Source of the DNA: Paragemmobacter straminiformis
GTDB taxonomy: Bacteria > Pseudomonadota > Alphaproteobacteria > Rhodobacterales > Rhodobacteraceae
DNA: 64,000 nucleotides
Direction of reading: 5' to 3'
Assembly (NCBI RefSeq): GCF_014243445.1
Contig: NZ_JACLQD010000006.1
Coordinates: 87,533-151,532, forward strand
Below are positions 37,397 to 45,179 of the stretch, piece after piece. The notes below the pieces were generated by a model that was given only the letters and a program-made list of their open reading frames with translations, had not been told where the DNA came from and ran no database searches. The position numbers and the translations under genes were made by a program. Positions within the stretch are counted from its first letter, which is position 1; each line of letters begins with the position of its first letter.

Positions 37397-38449
37397 TCAT
37401 TTCTTCTTCGGGCTGTAAGACAGCGCCATCTTGCGGAAGGTGTTGTTCATCAGGACAGCCACCAGAAGCAGCACCCCGATGATCAGGGCCGACCAGTTGC
37501 GGTCGAAATCGGTGTAGTAGATGCCTTGGTTGACGATGGCGAAGGTGATCGTGCCGAAGAAAATCCCGACGATCGACCCGAAGCCCCCCGTCAGCAGCAC
37601 GCCCCCCACCACGACCGAGATGATCGAGTTGAAGATGAACGACTGCCCGCCCGCCACTTGGGCCGAGTTGTAGAGCATCGCCTGACACAGGCCGACAAAG
37701 GCCGCACTGGTCGAGGACAGCACGAACAGCAGAATGGTCATCCGGTCGGTCGGAATGCCCGCATTCCGGGCCGAGACCTTGTCGCCGCCCATCGCGAAGA
37801 TCCAGTTCCCGAAGCGCGAGAAGTGGACGAAGAACACATAGGCCGCCGTCGCGATCAGCCACCAGATCACCATGACCTGCAATTGCCCGCCCAGCACGAA
37901 ATCTCCGAACAGCGCCTTTGCCGGACCTTCGGTCGCAAGGGCCACGCTGGTCGATTTGGTGATCAGCACGGTCAGCCCCAGCACGATGCCCTGCACCGCG
38001 AACAGGCTGCCCAGCGTGACGATCAGCGACGGCACCGCCGTGCGGATCACCATGATCCCGTTGATCAGTCCGACGATCACGCCAAAGGACAGCGCCACCG
38101 CGATGCCCAGCCAGATCGACAATCCGTAATGGCCCGAAATCACCGCCACCGTCATCGCGCCAAAGGGCACCATCGCACCCACGGAAATGTCCAGCTCTCC
38201 CGCGATCATCAAAAGACCCACGGGAATGGCGATGATGCCAAGGTTCGCGGCCACGTTCAGCCAGCTTGCCATGCCGCCGGGCTTCAGGAAGGCCACGCCC
38301 CCGAAGACCGTGAAAAAGACAAGCACGGCGACAAGCCCCAGAAAGGCCCCCGCTTCGGGCCGTCGCAAAAGCGCGGCAAAGGGAATGCCACGCGACGCGG
38401 GTGCAGACGGCACGGCCCCTGTGGCAAGAGTTGCGGTTTTCGTCGTCAT
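37397..38449 (-). CDS. Sugar-type ABC transporter permease
   Basis: A 350-residue membrane protein of the CUT2/RbsC type with eight to ten helices. IAIPVGLLMIAGELDISVGAM is the signature of this permease family, and GRNPxAAxxxGI-like GGDKVSARNAGIPTDR faces the ATPase. The ATG at 38449 is chosen over one nine codons upstream because AAGGGAAA lies in front. It works with the neighbouring ATPase and binding protein. Confidence 0.93.
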   Translation of the reverse strand: MTTKTATLATGAVPSAPASRGIPFAALLRRPEAGAFLGLVAVLVFFTVFGGVAFLKPGGMASWLNVAANLGIIAIPVGLLMIAGELDISVGAMVPFGAMTVAVISGHYGLSIWLGIAVALSFGVIVGLINGIMVIRTAVPSLIVTLGSLFAVQGIVLGLTVLITKSTSVALATEGPAKALFGDFVLGGQLQVMVIWWLIATAAYVFFVHFSRFGNWIFAMGGDKVSARNAGIPTDRMTILLFVLSSTSAAFVGLCQAMLYNSAQVAGGQSFIFNSIISVVVGGVLLTGGFGSIVGIFFGTITFAIVNQGIYYTDFDRNWSALIIGVLLLVAVLMNNTFRKMALSYSPKKK

Positions 38450-38520
38450 GGAAGGTTTCCCTTTTCGGCAGGCCATAAATGGCTCCGGCCCGCAGGATGC
38501 AGGCCGGAGACCGTGTCAGA

Positions 38521-39492
38521 TCAGCGCGCGCCCTTGGACACGCCCGCAAGCGTGGCCTCGATGTTCGATGCATCCACGATGCCCGGTCCGGTCAGCACCG
38601 GATTGGTCGGCAGGTCGGTGCCGAAGTCGATGGCCGAAGCCAGCAGGCTGACGGCAAGGAACGACTGCAGATAGGGCTGCTGGTCGATGGCAAAGGCTTG
38701 CGTGCCCGCCTTGATCCGGTCCAGCCCGGCCTGGTTCATGTCGAACGAACCGAGCTGCGTCTTGCCGGTCTTTCCGGCCTGCTCGACCGCAACGGCGGCG
38801 CTGTCGGCATCGCCCGCGCTGATGGTGATGACGCCGTCGATGCTGTCATCCTTGGCAAGTTCGGCCTTGATCGCCTCGGCCACGGCGGTCGCATCGCCAA
38901 AGCTGGTCGACGGCAGCGGCAGTTGCGCGCCCTTGCCGCCCGCCTCGGTGATGCCGTCGATCACGCCCTTGCAGCGGGCTTCGATGTTGGCCGTGCCGGG
39001 AAGGGTGTTGATGCACAGCACGTTCTTTTGCCCGTGGCTGCCGAAATAGGCGCCGCCCGCCTTGCCCGCCACGTATTCGTCGGACCCGACATAGTTGATG
39101 GCACCCAGCTCCTTGGCCTTTTCGGCCCCGCCCGCGTTCATCAGGATCACCTTGATGCCCGCCGCCACCGCGTCCTTGATCGCCGGGTCCTCGGCTTCCG
39201 GCACCCAGTTCGGAATCACCAGACCGTCGACCTCCATCGAAATCGCCGTGCGGATCAGTTGCACCACATCGGGGGCAAAGTTGTCATAGTTCACCAGCCG
39301 CAGATAGTTGACCGACCCGCCATTGGCCGCAACAGCCGGGGTCGCATCGTCGATGCCCTTCTTGATGATGTTCCAGAAGGCGTCGTCGTTCGATCCGCCG
39401 ATCACCGCGATATCCGCAGCAAACGTGGCCGATCCTGCAAAAGCGACCAGCGCGCTTGTGGCAAGAACCTTCGTCAGATTGGCAAGTTTCAT
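38521..39492 (-). CDS. Sugar-type periplasmic binding protein (RbsB/MocB class)
   Basis: A 323-residue type I periplasmic binding protein with a signal peptide (cut near ATFAA-DIAVIGG). GGSNDDAFWNIIKKGIDDA, ISMEVDGLVIPNWVPEA, VILMNAG, YFGSHGQKNVLCINT and DGVITISAGDADSA are the pattern seen in ribose-, inositol- and rhizopine-binding proteins. GGAGGAGAC lies upstream of the ATG. The ligand is unknown; cluster content suggests a cyclitol or modified sugar. Confidence 0.9.
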   Translation of the reverse strand: MKLANLTKVLATSALVAFAGSATFAADIAVIGGSNDDAFWNIIKKGIDDATPAVAANGGSVNYLRLVNYDNFAPDVVQLIRTAISMEVDGLVIPNWVPEAEDPAIKDAVAAGIKVILMNAGGAEKAKELGAINYVGSDEYVAGKAGGAYFGSHGQKNVLCINTLPGTANIEARCKGVIDGITEAGGKGAQLPLPSTSFGDATAVAEAIKAELAKDDSIDGVITISAGDADSAAVAVEQAGKTGKTQLGSFDMNQAGLDRIKAGTQAFAIDQQPYLQSFLAVSLLASAIDFGTDLPTNPVLTGPGIVDASNIEATLAGVSKGAR

Positions 39493-39619
39493 TCCTGTCT
39501 CCTCCCTTGGTGCCGCCATTCCGGCGGATTTTGGACGTGGGGTTTCGGATGCCCCGCGGGGCAATCCTGTCGCGCTCTGCGCCTTGCCTCCTCGCAAGGG
39601 CGCAAACCGGATTCGGGGG

Positions 39620-40636
39620 TCAGGCGCGGGCCGCCCTGGCGTTCATCCGCGCCTTCTTCTTCTCGAAACGGGCGTTCATCCGCGCCTCGCCTTCCTTGGA
39701 CCCGTCGTGCCAGTAGCCGAACCACTTATCGAGCGGGATCAGACCGTCCCCGCCGTAGTTCACCTCGAAGAACTTGTGGTGCAGGTAATGGGCATAGGCG
39801 TGGCTATCGAGGGTGTTGTTCTCGGTGATTTCCAGCTTGTCGAAACCGATATGCCCGTTCACCGCGCCAAAGCCTGCGATGTGAAGCTGGAACATGGCGA
39901 CGATCGGGTTCGACGGGATCACCAGATGCCAGAACGCCACCGCGTGATACAGGAACCCTTCGACAGGATGCATCGACAGCGACGACCAGGGCGACGGGTT
40001 CACCGAATTGTGGTGGACCGAATGCACCCATTTATACAGCAGCGGCGTATGGATCAGCCGGTGGATGCAGAAGAAATGCACCTCGTGGATCGCGGGGGCC
40101 AGAAGCACCAGCGCCGCCAGATACCACGGGTTGTCCGACCAGCCCAGCCACGGAACGTAACCGGCGGCAAAGGCATGCAGGAACAGCACCTCGACCAGCG
40201 TCCACAGCGGGATCGAGATGAAGAACGAGCGCAGGAAATTGTCGATGTTCTGGCTTTTGAACCAGAACACGTCCGAAGGCTGCTCGCTGGGGAATTTCGC
40301 GTTGTATTTGAAACGGTTGCCCTGCTTGCGGCGCACATACCAGAACAGCTCGACCGACCCGTACATCACAAAGATCGCGCCCGCGTTCACGGCATAAAGC
40401 CACAGCGCCCAGCCCCAACCCAGGCTTTTCATCACCTCGACATCCGGCACCACGTAGAACCAGTAAAGAAGTGCGGTCGCCATGTGGAAGGCGTTCCACG
40501 GGAACAGGTATTCCGGAATCCAGCGCAGCACCTTGCCCAGCTTCAGCGGGCGCTGCCAAAAGGGCGGCAATTCCAGATGGGCCGCCGGAGCCCAGTCGCC
40601 GCGCTTGTTGCGGGTGCCGAATTGCAGATCGTCCAT
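39620..40636 (-). CDS. Sterol desaturase / fatty acid hydroxylase superfamily membrane oxygenase
   Basis: A 338-residue membrane enzyme with about four helices and the di-iron histidine clusters HEVHFFCIHRLIH, HSVHHNS and HYLHHKFF. Members use O2 and electrons from ferredoxin or cytochrome to hydroxylate or desaturate. FWYVRRKQGNRFKYN and KWVHSVHH are typical. A Rieske ferredoxin gene four genes downstream is its likely donor. It is the first gene after the divergent promoter and has GAGGAAGG before the ATG. The C-terminus repeats a short basic MNAR motif. Confidence 0.88.
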   Translation of the reverse strand: MDDLQFGTRNKRGDWAPAAHLELPPFWQRPLKLGKVLRWIPEYLFPWNAFHMATALLYWFYVVPDVEVMKSLGWGWALWLYAVNAGAIFVMYGSVELFWYVRRKQGNRFKYNAKFPSEQPSDVFWFKSQNIDNFLRSFFISIPLWTLVEVLFLHAFAAGYVPWLGWSDNPWYLAALVLLAPAIHEVHFFCIHRLIHTPLLYKWVHSVHHNSVNPSPWSSLSMHPVEGFLYHAVAFWHLVIPSNPIVAMFQLHIAGFGAVNGHIGFDKLEITENNTLDSHAYAHYLHHKFFEVNYGGDGLIPLDKWFGYWHDGSKEGEARMNARFEKKKARMNARAARA

Positions 40637-40790
40637 CGTCGTGCCTTCCTCTGTCTGCCGAAGGGCGCAACCGGCATGGAACCACCACGCGCCAGACGCA
40701 AAGCGCCGGCGTCGGACCACAAGGCCCAAGGCATTCCGTCCGGTTTTTCCTTCAAGGGGACTCACCTCGTCCCCCGTCTCGATGGCCGAA

Positions 40791-40819
40791 AATAAGCGCC
40801 TTGACGCGGATCAAATCAA
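40791..40819 (-). promoter_or_regulatory. Possible promoter of the transport/oxygenase cluster with embedded FNR-like box
   Basis: On the minus strand: TTGATT (40814-40819), 17-bp spacer, CTTATT (40791-40796), matching -35 and -10 moderately. TTGAC-GCGG-ATCAA (40801-40814) lies within the spacer. It is one mismatch from the FNR consensus, and a bound FNR there would block this promoter when oxygen is absent, which fits an oxygen-using product. Confidence 0.45.
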
Positions 40820-40850
40820 GCGACGATGATATCGGAAATACGATAACGTC

Positions 40851-40888
40851 TCATTCGTATCATTACTCTGCAAGAATGATACGTTTCA
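40851..40888. promoter_or_regulatory. Paired LacI-type operators
   Basis: TCATTC-GTATCA (40851-40862) and TGATAC-GTTTCA (40877-40888) are both LacI-like 12-mers with a central CG, 26 bases apart centre to centre. They also form a longer dyad CGTATCATT-N10-AATGATACG. They lie 16-53 bases before the regulator start, upstream of the divergent promoter, so autoregulation and cluster control are likely. Confidence 0.7.
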
Positions 40889-40903
40889 CATCACCGAGGT
40901 CCG

Positions 40904-41926
40904 ATGCGCCGCCCCACCATCCCCGATCTGGCCGAAGCGGCCGGCGTCTCTGTCGCCACCGTCAACCGTGTGTTGTCGGGCGCGGCCAACGTCCGGCAGG
41001 CCACCCGCGAACAGGTCCAGCGCGCGGCCGAAGAGATCGGCTTCTACGGCCTCGGCTCGATCCAGTCGCGCGTCGCCGCCGCCCGCCCGCGCCTGCGCTT
41101 CGGCATCCTCCTGCTGCAACCCCACCGCCCCTTTTACAAGAACGTCGCCAGCGCCCTGCGCGATGCCGCAAGCACCGCCACGGGGGCCGAGGTAGAGTTG
41201 CGGATCGAGTTTCTCGAAGACCTCTCGCCACAGAACACGGCCACCCGCGCCCTTGCCCTTGCGCAGGATTGCGACGCGCTTGGCCTGACGGCCGCCGTCC
41301 ACCCCGTCGTGACCGAGGCCATCGACGCCGTGCAAGCCATGGGCAAACCCGTTTTCGCCCTGATCGCGCAGCTCTCGGCCGCGGGTCAGATGCATTACAT
41401 CGGGCTGGACAACTGGAAGGTCGGCCGCACCTCGGCATGGACCTTCGCCCATATCTGCAAGGCGCCCGGCAAGATCGGCATCCTGATGGGCAACCCGCGC
41501 TACCGCAATCAAGAGATGAACGAGACGGGCTTCCGCTCCTACTTCCGCGAACACGCGGCCGATTTCACCCTGCTCGAACCCGTCACCACCTTCGAATCCG
41601 CCGCCGTCGCACAGGAAATGACCGAACGGCTCCTTTCGGATCACCCCGACCTTGCCGGTCTCTACATCTCGGGCGGCGGCATCAGCGGCGCGCTCGCGGC
41701 GATCCGCCATACGGGCCGCGCAGGCGCGCTCGTCGTCGTCGGCTACGACCTGACCGAGGTTACCCGCGCCGCCCTCCTCGACGGCACGATGACCCTTGTC
41801 ATCTCGCATCCGATGCAACGCCTCGCCCGTGACGCGATCGACGGCATGGTCAAAGCCTGCGTCACCCCCGGCGGCAACCACACCAGCATCGCCCCCTTCG
41901 AAATCTTCACGCGCGAGAACATCTGA
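40904..41926 (+). CDS. LacI-family transcriptional regulator
   Basis: A 340-residue repressor. The N-terminal helix-turn-helix RPTIPDLAEAAGVSVATVNRVLSG is classic LacI, followed by the sugar-binding type I periplasmic-protein fold (GILLLQPHRPFYKNVASAL, YIGLDNWKVGRTSAW, GLYISGGGISGALAA). It faces the catabolic cluster divergently, so its inducer should be the imported compound. No second regulator is seen. Confidence 0.94.
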   Translation: MRRPTIPDLAEAAGVSVATVNRVLSGAANVRQATREQVQRAAEEIGFYGLGSIQSRVAAARPRLRFGILLLQPHRPFYKNVASALRDAASTATGAEVELRIEFLEDLSPQNTATRALALAQDCDALGLTAAVHPVVTEAIDAVQAMGKPVFALIAQLSAAGQMHYIGLDNWKVGRTSAWTFAHICKAPGKIGILMGNPRYRNQEMNETGFRSYFREHAADFTLLEPVTTFESAAVAQEMTERLLSDHPDLAGLYISGGGISGALAAIRHTGRAGALVVVGYDLTEVTRAALLDGTMTLVISHPMQRLARDAIDGMVKACVTPGGNHTSIAPFEIFTRENI

Positions 41927-42101
41927 AAGCGCCGCTCTCTCGGGTCAGGAACGCAAAGCGGGCCGGATGGTGCAATCAGGACCTGCCCGCCCTGACCCAT
42001 GCCCCGCAGGGATCGGCCCGACCCACGCGCTTGCTACAGGCAGGCGCGATGGCCGCCACCACCCGAAGCAGCGCAACGCGGTGCCGCGTCGCTCCGCGCG
42101 G

Positions 42102-43037
42102 TCAGTATCCCAGCGCGGCCAGATCGCGGCCCATGTATCCCGCCAGCGCCGCATTGCCCGCCGCGCAATGCGACCTGATCCTGTCGCGCAACGCGTCGGT
42201 CAGCCGTATCTCCGGCGACCCTGTCCTGCCAAACAGATCGGGCCAGCGGCCTTTGCGGCCCTTTATCTTCCACAGCCCCTCGCCCGAGGATTTGACATTC
42301 CGGCTCGACATCAGCCGCATCCCCAAGGCGCAGTCCTGCAAATCAAACGCCTCGACCGCCCGGTCCGCGAAATCGGGCGCGCCCATATCCTCTTGCAAAA
42401 GGATGCGCAGCCCGTCCCGCCCCAGAACCGCCTCGAGTGACCTGACCATTTCCATGAAGTCGATCGACGCGTCCCGCCCCGCAATCAGCGCGGCGATCTG
42501 CGTCTCGAAATTGCGTTGCCCCGCGCCACGGATGCGGCTTGCGGACTGGGCGTAGAACGACCCCAGCCATTCGGGCTGGTTGCGCAACGACAGCACGACG
42601 CGCAGGCTGCCGCCCCGCGCGGCAAGGGTCGGCAACAGGTCCTCTTCCAGCAGGGAAACGAACGGTATCCTGTGACGGCGCGGCGCAAAGACGGCATGCG
42701 CCGCATCGCCATAACGGATCGGCCAACGGTTGCCCTCGTCTCCGGTCTCCATCCAGTTCGACAGGCGCTCTTCGCTGATCTTCAGCGAGGTGGGCGTGCG
42801 AAAGGTCTCTGCGATGCGGAAAAGCCGGTCGACATAGGCCGAAACCCTCTCCCGCCGCTCGGCGCGGTCCAACAGGTGGAACCGCGTCACAAGGTCTGAC
42901 AATTCGCTGACCTCATAGGGGTGATCGTTGCGGTTGTTCTCGAACTTGCCGAGATACCCGCTCTTTCCGATCAGGACATCGCGCTGAAGCGTGGTCGTTC
43001 CGGTCTTGTGCAGTCCTATATGGACAATCAATCGCAT
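42102..43037 (-). CDS. Sulfotransferase-like protein
   Basis: A 311-residue protein. RLIVHIGLHKTGTTTLQRDV is the 5'-PSB P-loop for the sulfate donor PAPS, and VVLSLRNQPEWLGSFYAQ is the second (3'-PB) motif. Such enzymes sulfate carbohydrates or small molecules. The ATG at 43037 is 15 bases after a GGGCGGG; the longer upstream frame has no homology. It stands alone. A TTAA-N6-TTAA sequence lies about 60 bases upstream. Confidence 0.8.
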   Translation of the reverse strand: MRLIVHIGLHKTGTTTLQRDVLIGKSGYLGKFENNRNDHPYEVSELSDLVTRFHLLDRAERRERVSAYVDRLFRIAETFRTPTSLKISEERLSNWMETGDEGNRWPIRYGDAAHAVFAPRRHRIPFVSLLEEDLLPTLAARGGSLRVVLSLRNQPEWLGSFYAQSASRIRGAGQRNFETQIAALIAGRDASIDFMEMVRSLEAVLGRDGLRILLQEDMGAPDFADRAVEAFDLQDCALGMRLMSSRNVKSSGEGLWKIKGRKGRWPDLFGRTGSPEIRLTDALRDRIRSHCAAGNAALAGYMGRDLAALGY

Positions 43038-43243
43038 TCGAACATACCCGCCCAGAAACCGCGCCCGGCCGAAGGGCCTCGCCCCTCGCGCCATGTTAAT
43101 TTTTGTTAACACCGCGCGGCGCAAACATCCAGACACCGCGCTTCGCTCCGCTTCGTTTTCCCGACCCTCCGCCCGCAAACGGAAACGGAGAGGCGGATAC
43201 CGCCCCTCCGTCCGCGCACGGGATCACCCGATCAGTCGCCCGA

Positions 43244-45043
43244 TCAGCCCAGATGGTAGGTCTCGGGCACGCCATAGACGGGCGTATCAAGCCCCTCCAT
43301 CCGCGCCTTCAGCTGCAAGGACAGGAACTGGCTGTAATGCCGCGACTGGTGCAGGTTGCCGCCGTGGAACCACAGCGCCTCGGCCTTTGTCGGTTTCCAC
43401 ATGTTGCGCTGCTCGCCGACCCACGGCCCCGGGTCCTTGGGCGTATCCGACCCCAGCCCCCAGCACTTGCCCACCTTGTCGGCCACATCCTTGCCGATCA
43501 GGTCCGCCGCCCAGCCGTTCATCGACCCGTAGCCCGTGGCATAGACGATCACATCCGCCTCAAGCTTGGTGCCATCCTCCAGCACCACGCCATCGGGCAC
43601 GATCTCTTTCACATTGCCATGCGCAAGCTTGATCTTGCCGTCGATGATCAGCTGGCTCGCGCCCACATCGATGTAATAGCCCGACCCGCGCCGCAGGTAT
43701 TTCATGAACAGGCCCGACCCGTCGACACCCCAGTCCAGCCAGAAGCCCGCCTTTTCAAGCCCCGCGTAGAACGCGGCGTCCACTTCCTTCATCTTGTCGT
43801 AAAGCGGAATCTGGAAGGTGTGCAGGATCTTGTAGGGCAGGCTGGCGAAGATCAGGTCCGCCTTTTCGGTCGTCATGCCCGACTGCACCGCCTTTTCGGA
43901 ATAAAGCCCGCCAAGGCCGATATCCATCAGCGTGTCCGACCGCACGATATGCGTCGATGACCGCTGCACCATCGTCACGTCGACGTCGTTCTCCCAAAGC
44001 GCGGCGCAGATATCATGGGCCGAGTTGTTCGAGCCTATGACCACAGCCCGCTTGCCCTTGTAGGCATCGGGGCCGGGATGTTTCGAGGAATGGTGCTGGT
44101 CGCCCTTGAATGTCTCCATCCCCGGATATTTGGGCAAGTTCGCCTTGCCCGACATGCCCGTGGCCAGCACAAGCTGCTTGGGCCGCAAGGTCACCTGCTC
44201 TCCGTCACGGTCCACGACGACCGTCCATTCCTTGGTCTTTTCGTCAAACTTGGCCGATGTGCAGGTGGTCTTGGTCCAGTAGTTCAGCTCCATGACCTTG
44301 GTATACATCTCGAGCCAGTCGCCGATCTTGTCCTTGGGCGCAAAGACGGGCCAGTTCTCGGGGAATTTGATGTAGGGCAGGTGGTCGTACCAGACGGGGT
44401 CATGCAGGCAAAGCGACTTGTAGCGGTTGCGCCAGCTGTCGCCCGGTTTGCCGTTCTTCTCGATGATGATGGCCGGAACACCCAGTTGCCGCAGCCGCGC
44501 GCCCAGCGCGATGCCGCCCTGACCGCCGCCGATGATCAGCACATAGGGCTGTCTGGTGTATCCCAGCTCCCGCGCCTCGGCCTCGCGCTCTTCCTTCCAG
44601 GTGGGGCGATGCTTTCCCGCGCCATGCTTGGCCCCCAGCGGGCGGGTAAAGCCCTTGTGTTCCTCGTGGCCCTTCAACTCGACCATCGTGGTCAGCAGCG
44701 TCCAGATCTTGCCGCCGATCATCCGCACCAGCCCGTAGCCGCGCGCCACGCCCGTCTCGAATTCGATCCACGCCGTGGTCACCCCGCCCTCCTCGGCGGC
44801 GGTCTCTCCGGCGGCGATGGTCCAGCCGCTGGGCTTGGTCGTGGCAAGCTGCGCGCCCAGCATCGCCGCGATGGCGTCCTTGCCCTCGCTCGTGTGGATG
44901 TTCCACGTAAAGGTCACAAGGTCGCGCCAGTAGCAGTCGTCCTGAAAGCAGCCCACGGCGGCGGCGATGTCGCCCCGCTCCAGCGCCGCCCCGAACGTGT
45001 CGAGAAGCGTCTGCACCTCGGCATTCGCGGTGGTATCAAGCAT
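43244..45043 (-). CDS. NTF2-like domain fused to a flavin-containing monooxygenase
   Basis: A 599-residue fusion. Residues 1-130 are an NTF2/SnoaL-type small-molecule fold (LLDTFGAALERGDIAAAVGCF). Residues 175-599 form an FMO: FAD site VLIIGGGQGGIALGARL, FMO motif GDQHHSSKHPG, NADPH site VVIGSNNSAHDICAAL and VYATGYGS. FMOs use NADPH and O2 to hydroxylate or insert oxygen into carbonyls (Baeyer-Villiger). GGAGGACATC precedes the ATG. An AcoR-type regulator gene lies 136 bases upstream. Confidence 0.9.
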   Translation of the reverse strand: MLDTTANAEVQTLLDTFGAALERGDIAAAVGCFQDDCYWRDLVTFTWNIHTSEGKDAIAAMLGAQLATTKPSGWTIAAGETAAEEGGVTTAWIEFETGVARGYGLVRMIGGKIWTLLTTMVELKGHEEHKGFTRPLGAKHGAGKHRPTWKEEREAEARELGYTRQPYVLIIGGGQGGIALGARLRQLGVPAIIIEKNGKPGDSWRNRYKSLCLHDPVWYDHLPYIKFPENWPVFAPKDKIGDWLEMYTKVMELNYWTKTTCTSAKFDEKTKEWTVVVDRDGEQVTLRPKQLVLATGMSGKANLPKYPGMETFKGDQHHSSKHPGPDAYKGKRAVVIGSNNSAHDICAALWENDVDVTMVQRSSTHIVRSDTLMDIGLGGLYSEKAVQSGMTTEKADLIFASLPYKILHTFQIPLYDKMKEVDAAFYAGLEKAGFWLDWGVDGSGLFMKYLRRGSGYYIDVGASQLIIDGKIKLAHGNVKEIVPDGVVLEDGTKLEADVIVYATGYGSMNGWAADLIGKDVADKVGKCWGLGSDTPKDPGPWVGEQRNMWKPTKAEALWFHGGNLHQSRHYSQFLSLQLKARMEGLDTPVYGVPETYHLG

Positions 45044-45149
45044 GATGTCCTCCCTGTCTTGCTCTTGGCGTCAAAGGTGCCGCTTGCCTGCGGCCTGTCA
45101 CCGCAGGATCGGGCAGGAACGGTCGCGCAACAAAGTTTCCCGCCCGCCT

Positions 45150-45165
45150 TGTTGCATCCGCAACA
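45150..45165. promoter_or_regulatory. Dyad TGTTGC-N4-GCAACA upstream of the monooxygenase fusion
   Basis: A perfect 6-bp inverted repeat, about 106 bases before the FMO start and 14 bases past the regulator stop. A second partial copy (GCAACAAA ... CTTGTTGC) overlaps it. Likely binding site of the adjacent regulator. Confidence 0.6.
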
Positions 45166-45179
45166 GGGCGCGCAACGGC

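Noticed and set aside
45060..45179. Sigma-54 promoter before the monooxygenase fusion
   Set aside because: No TGGCAC-N5-TTGC match; the closest sequence (CGGCAC followed by CTTTGAC) fails at the -12 part.
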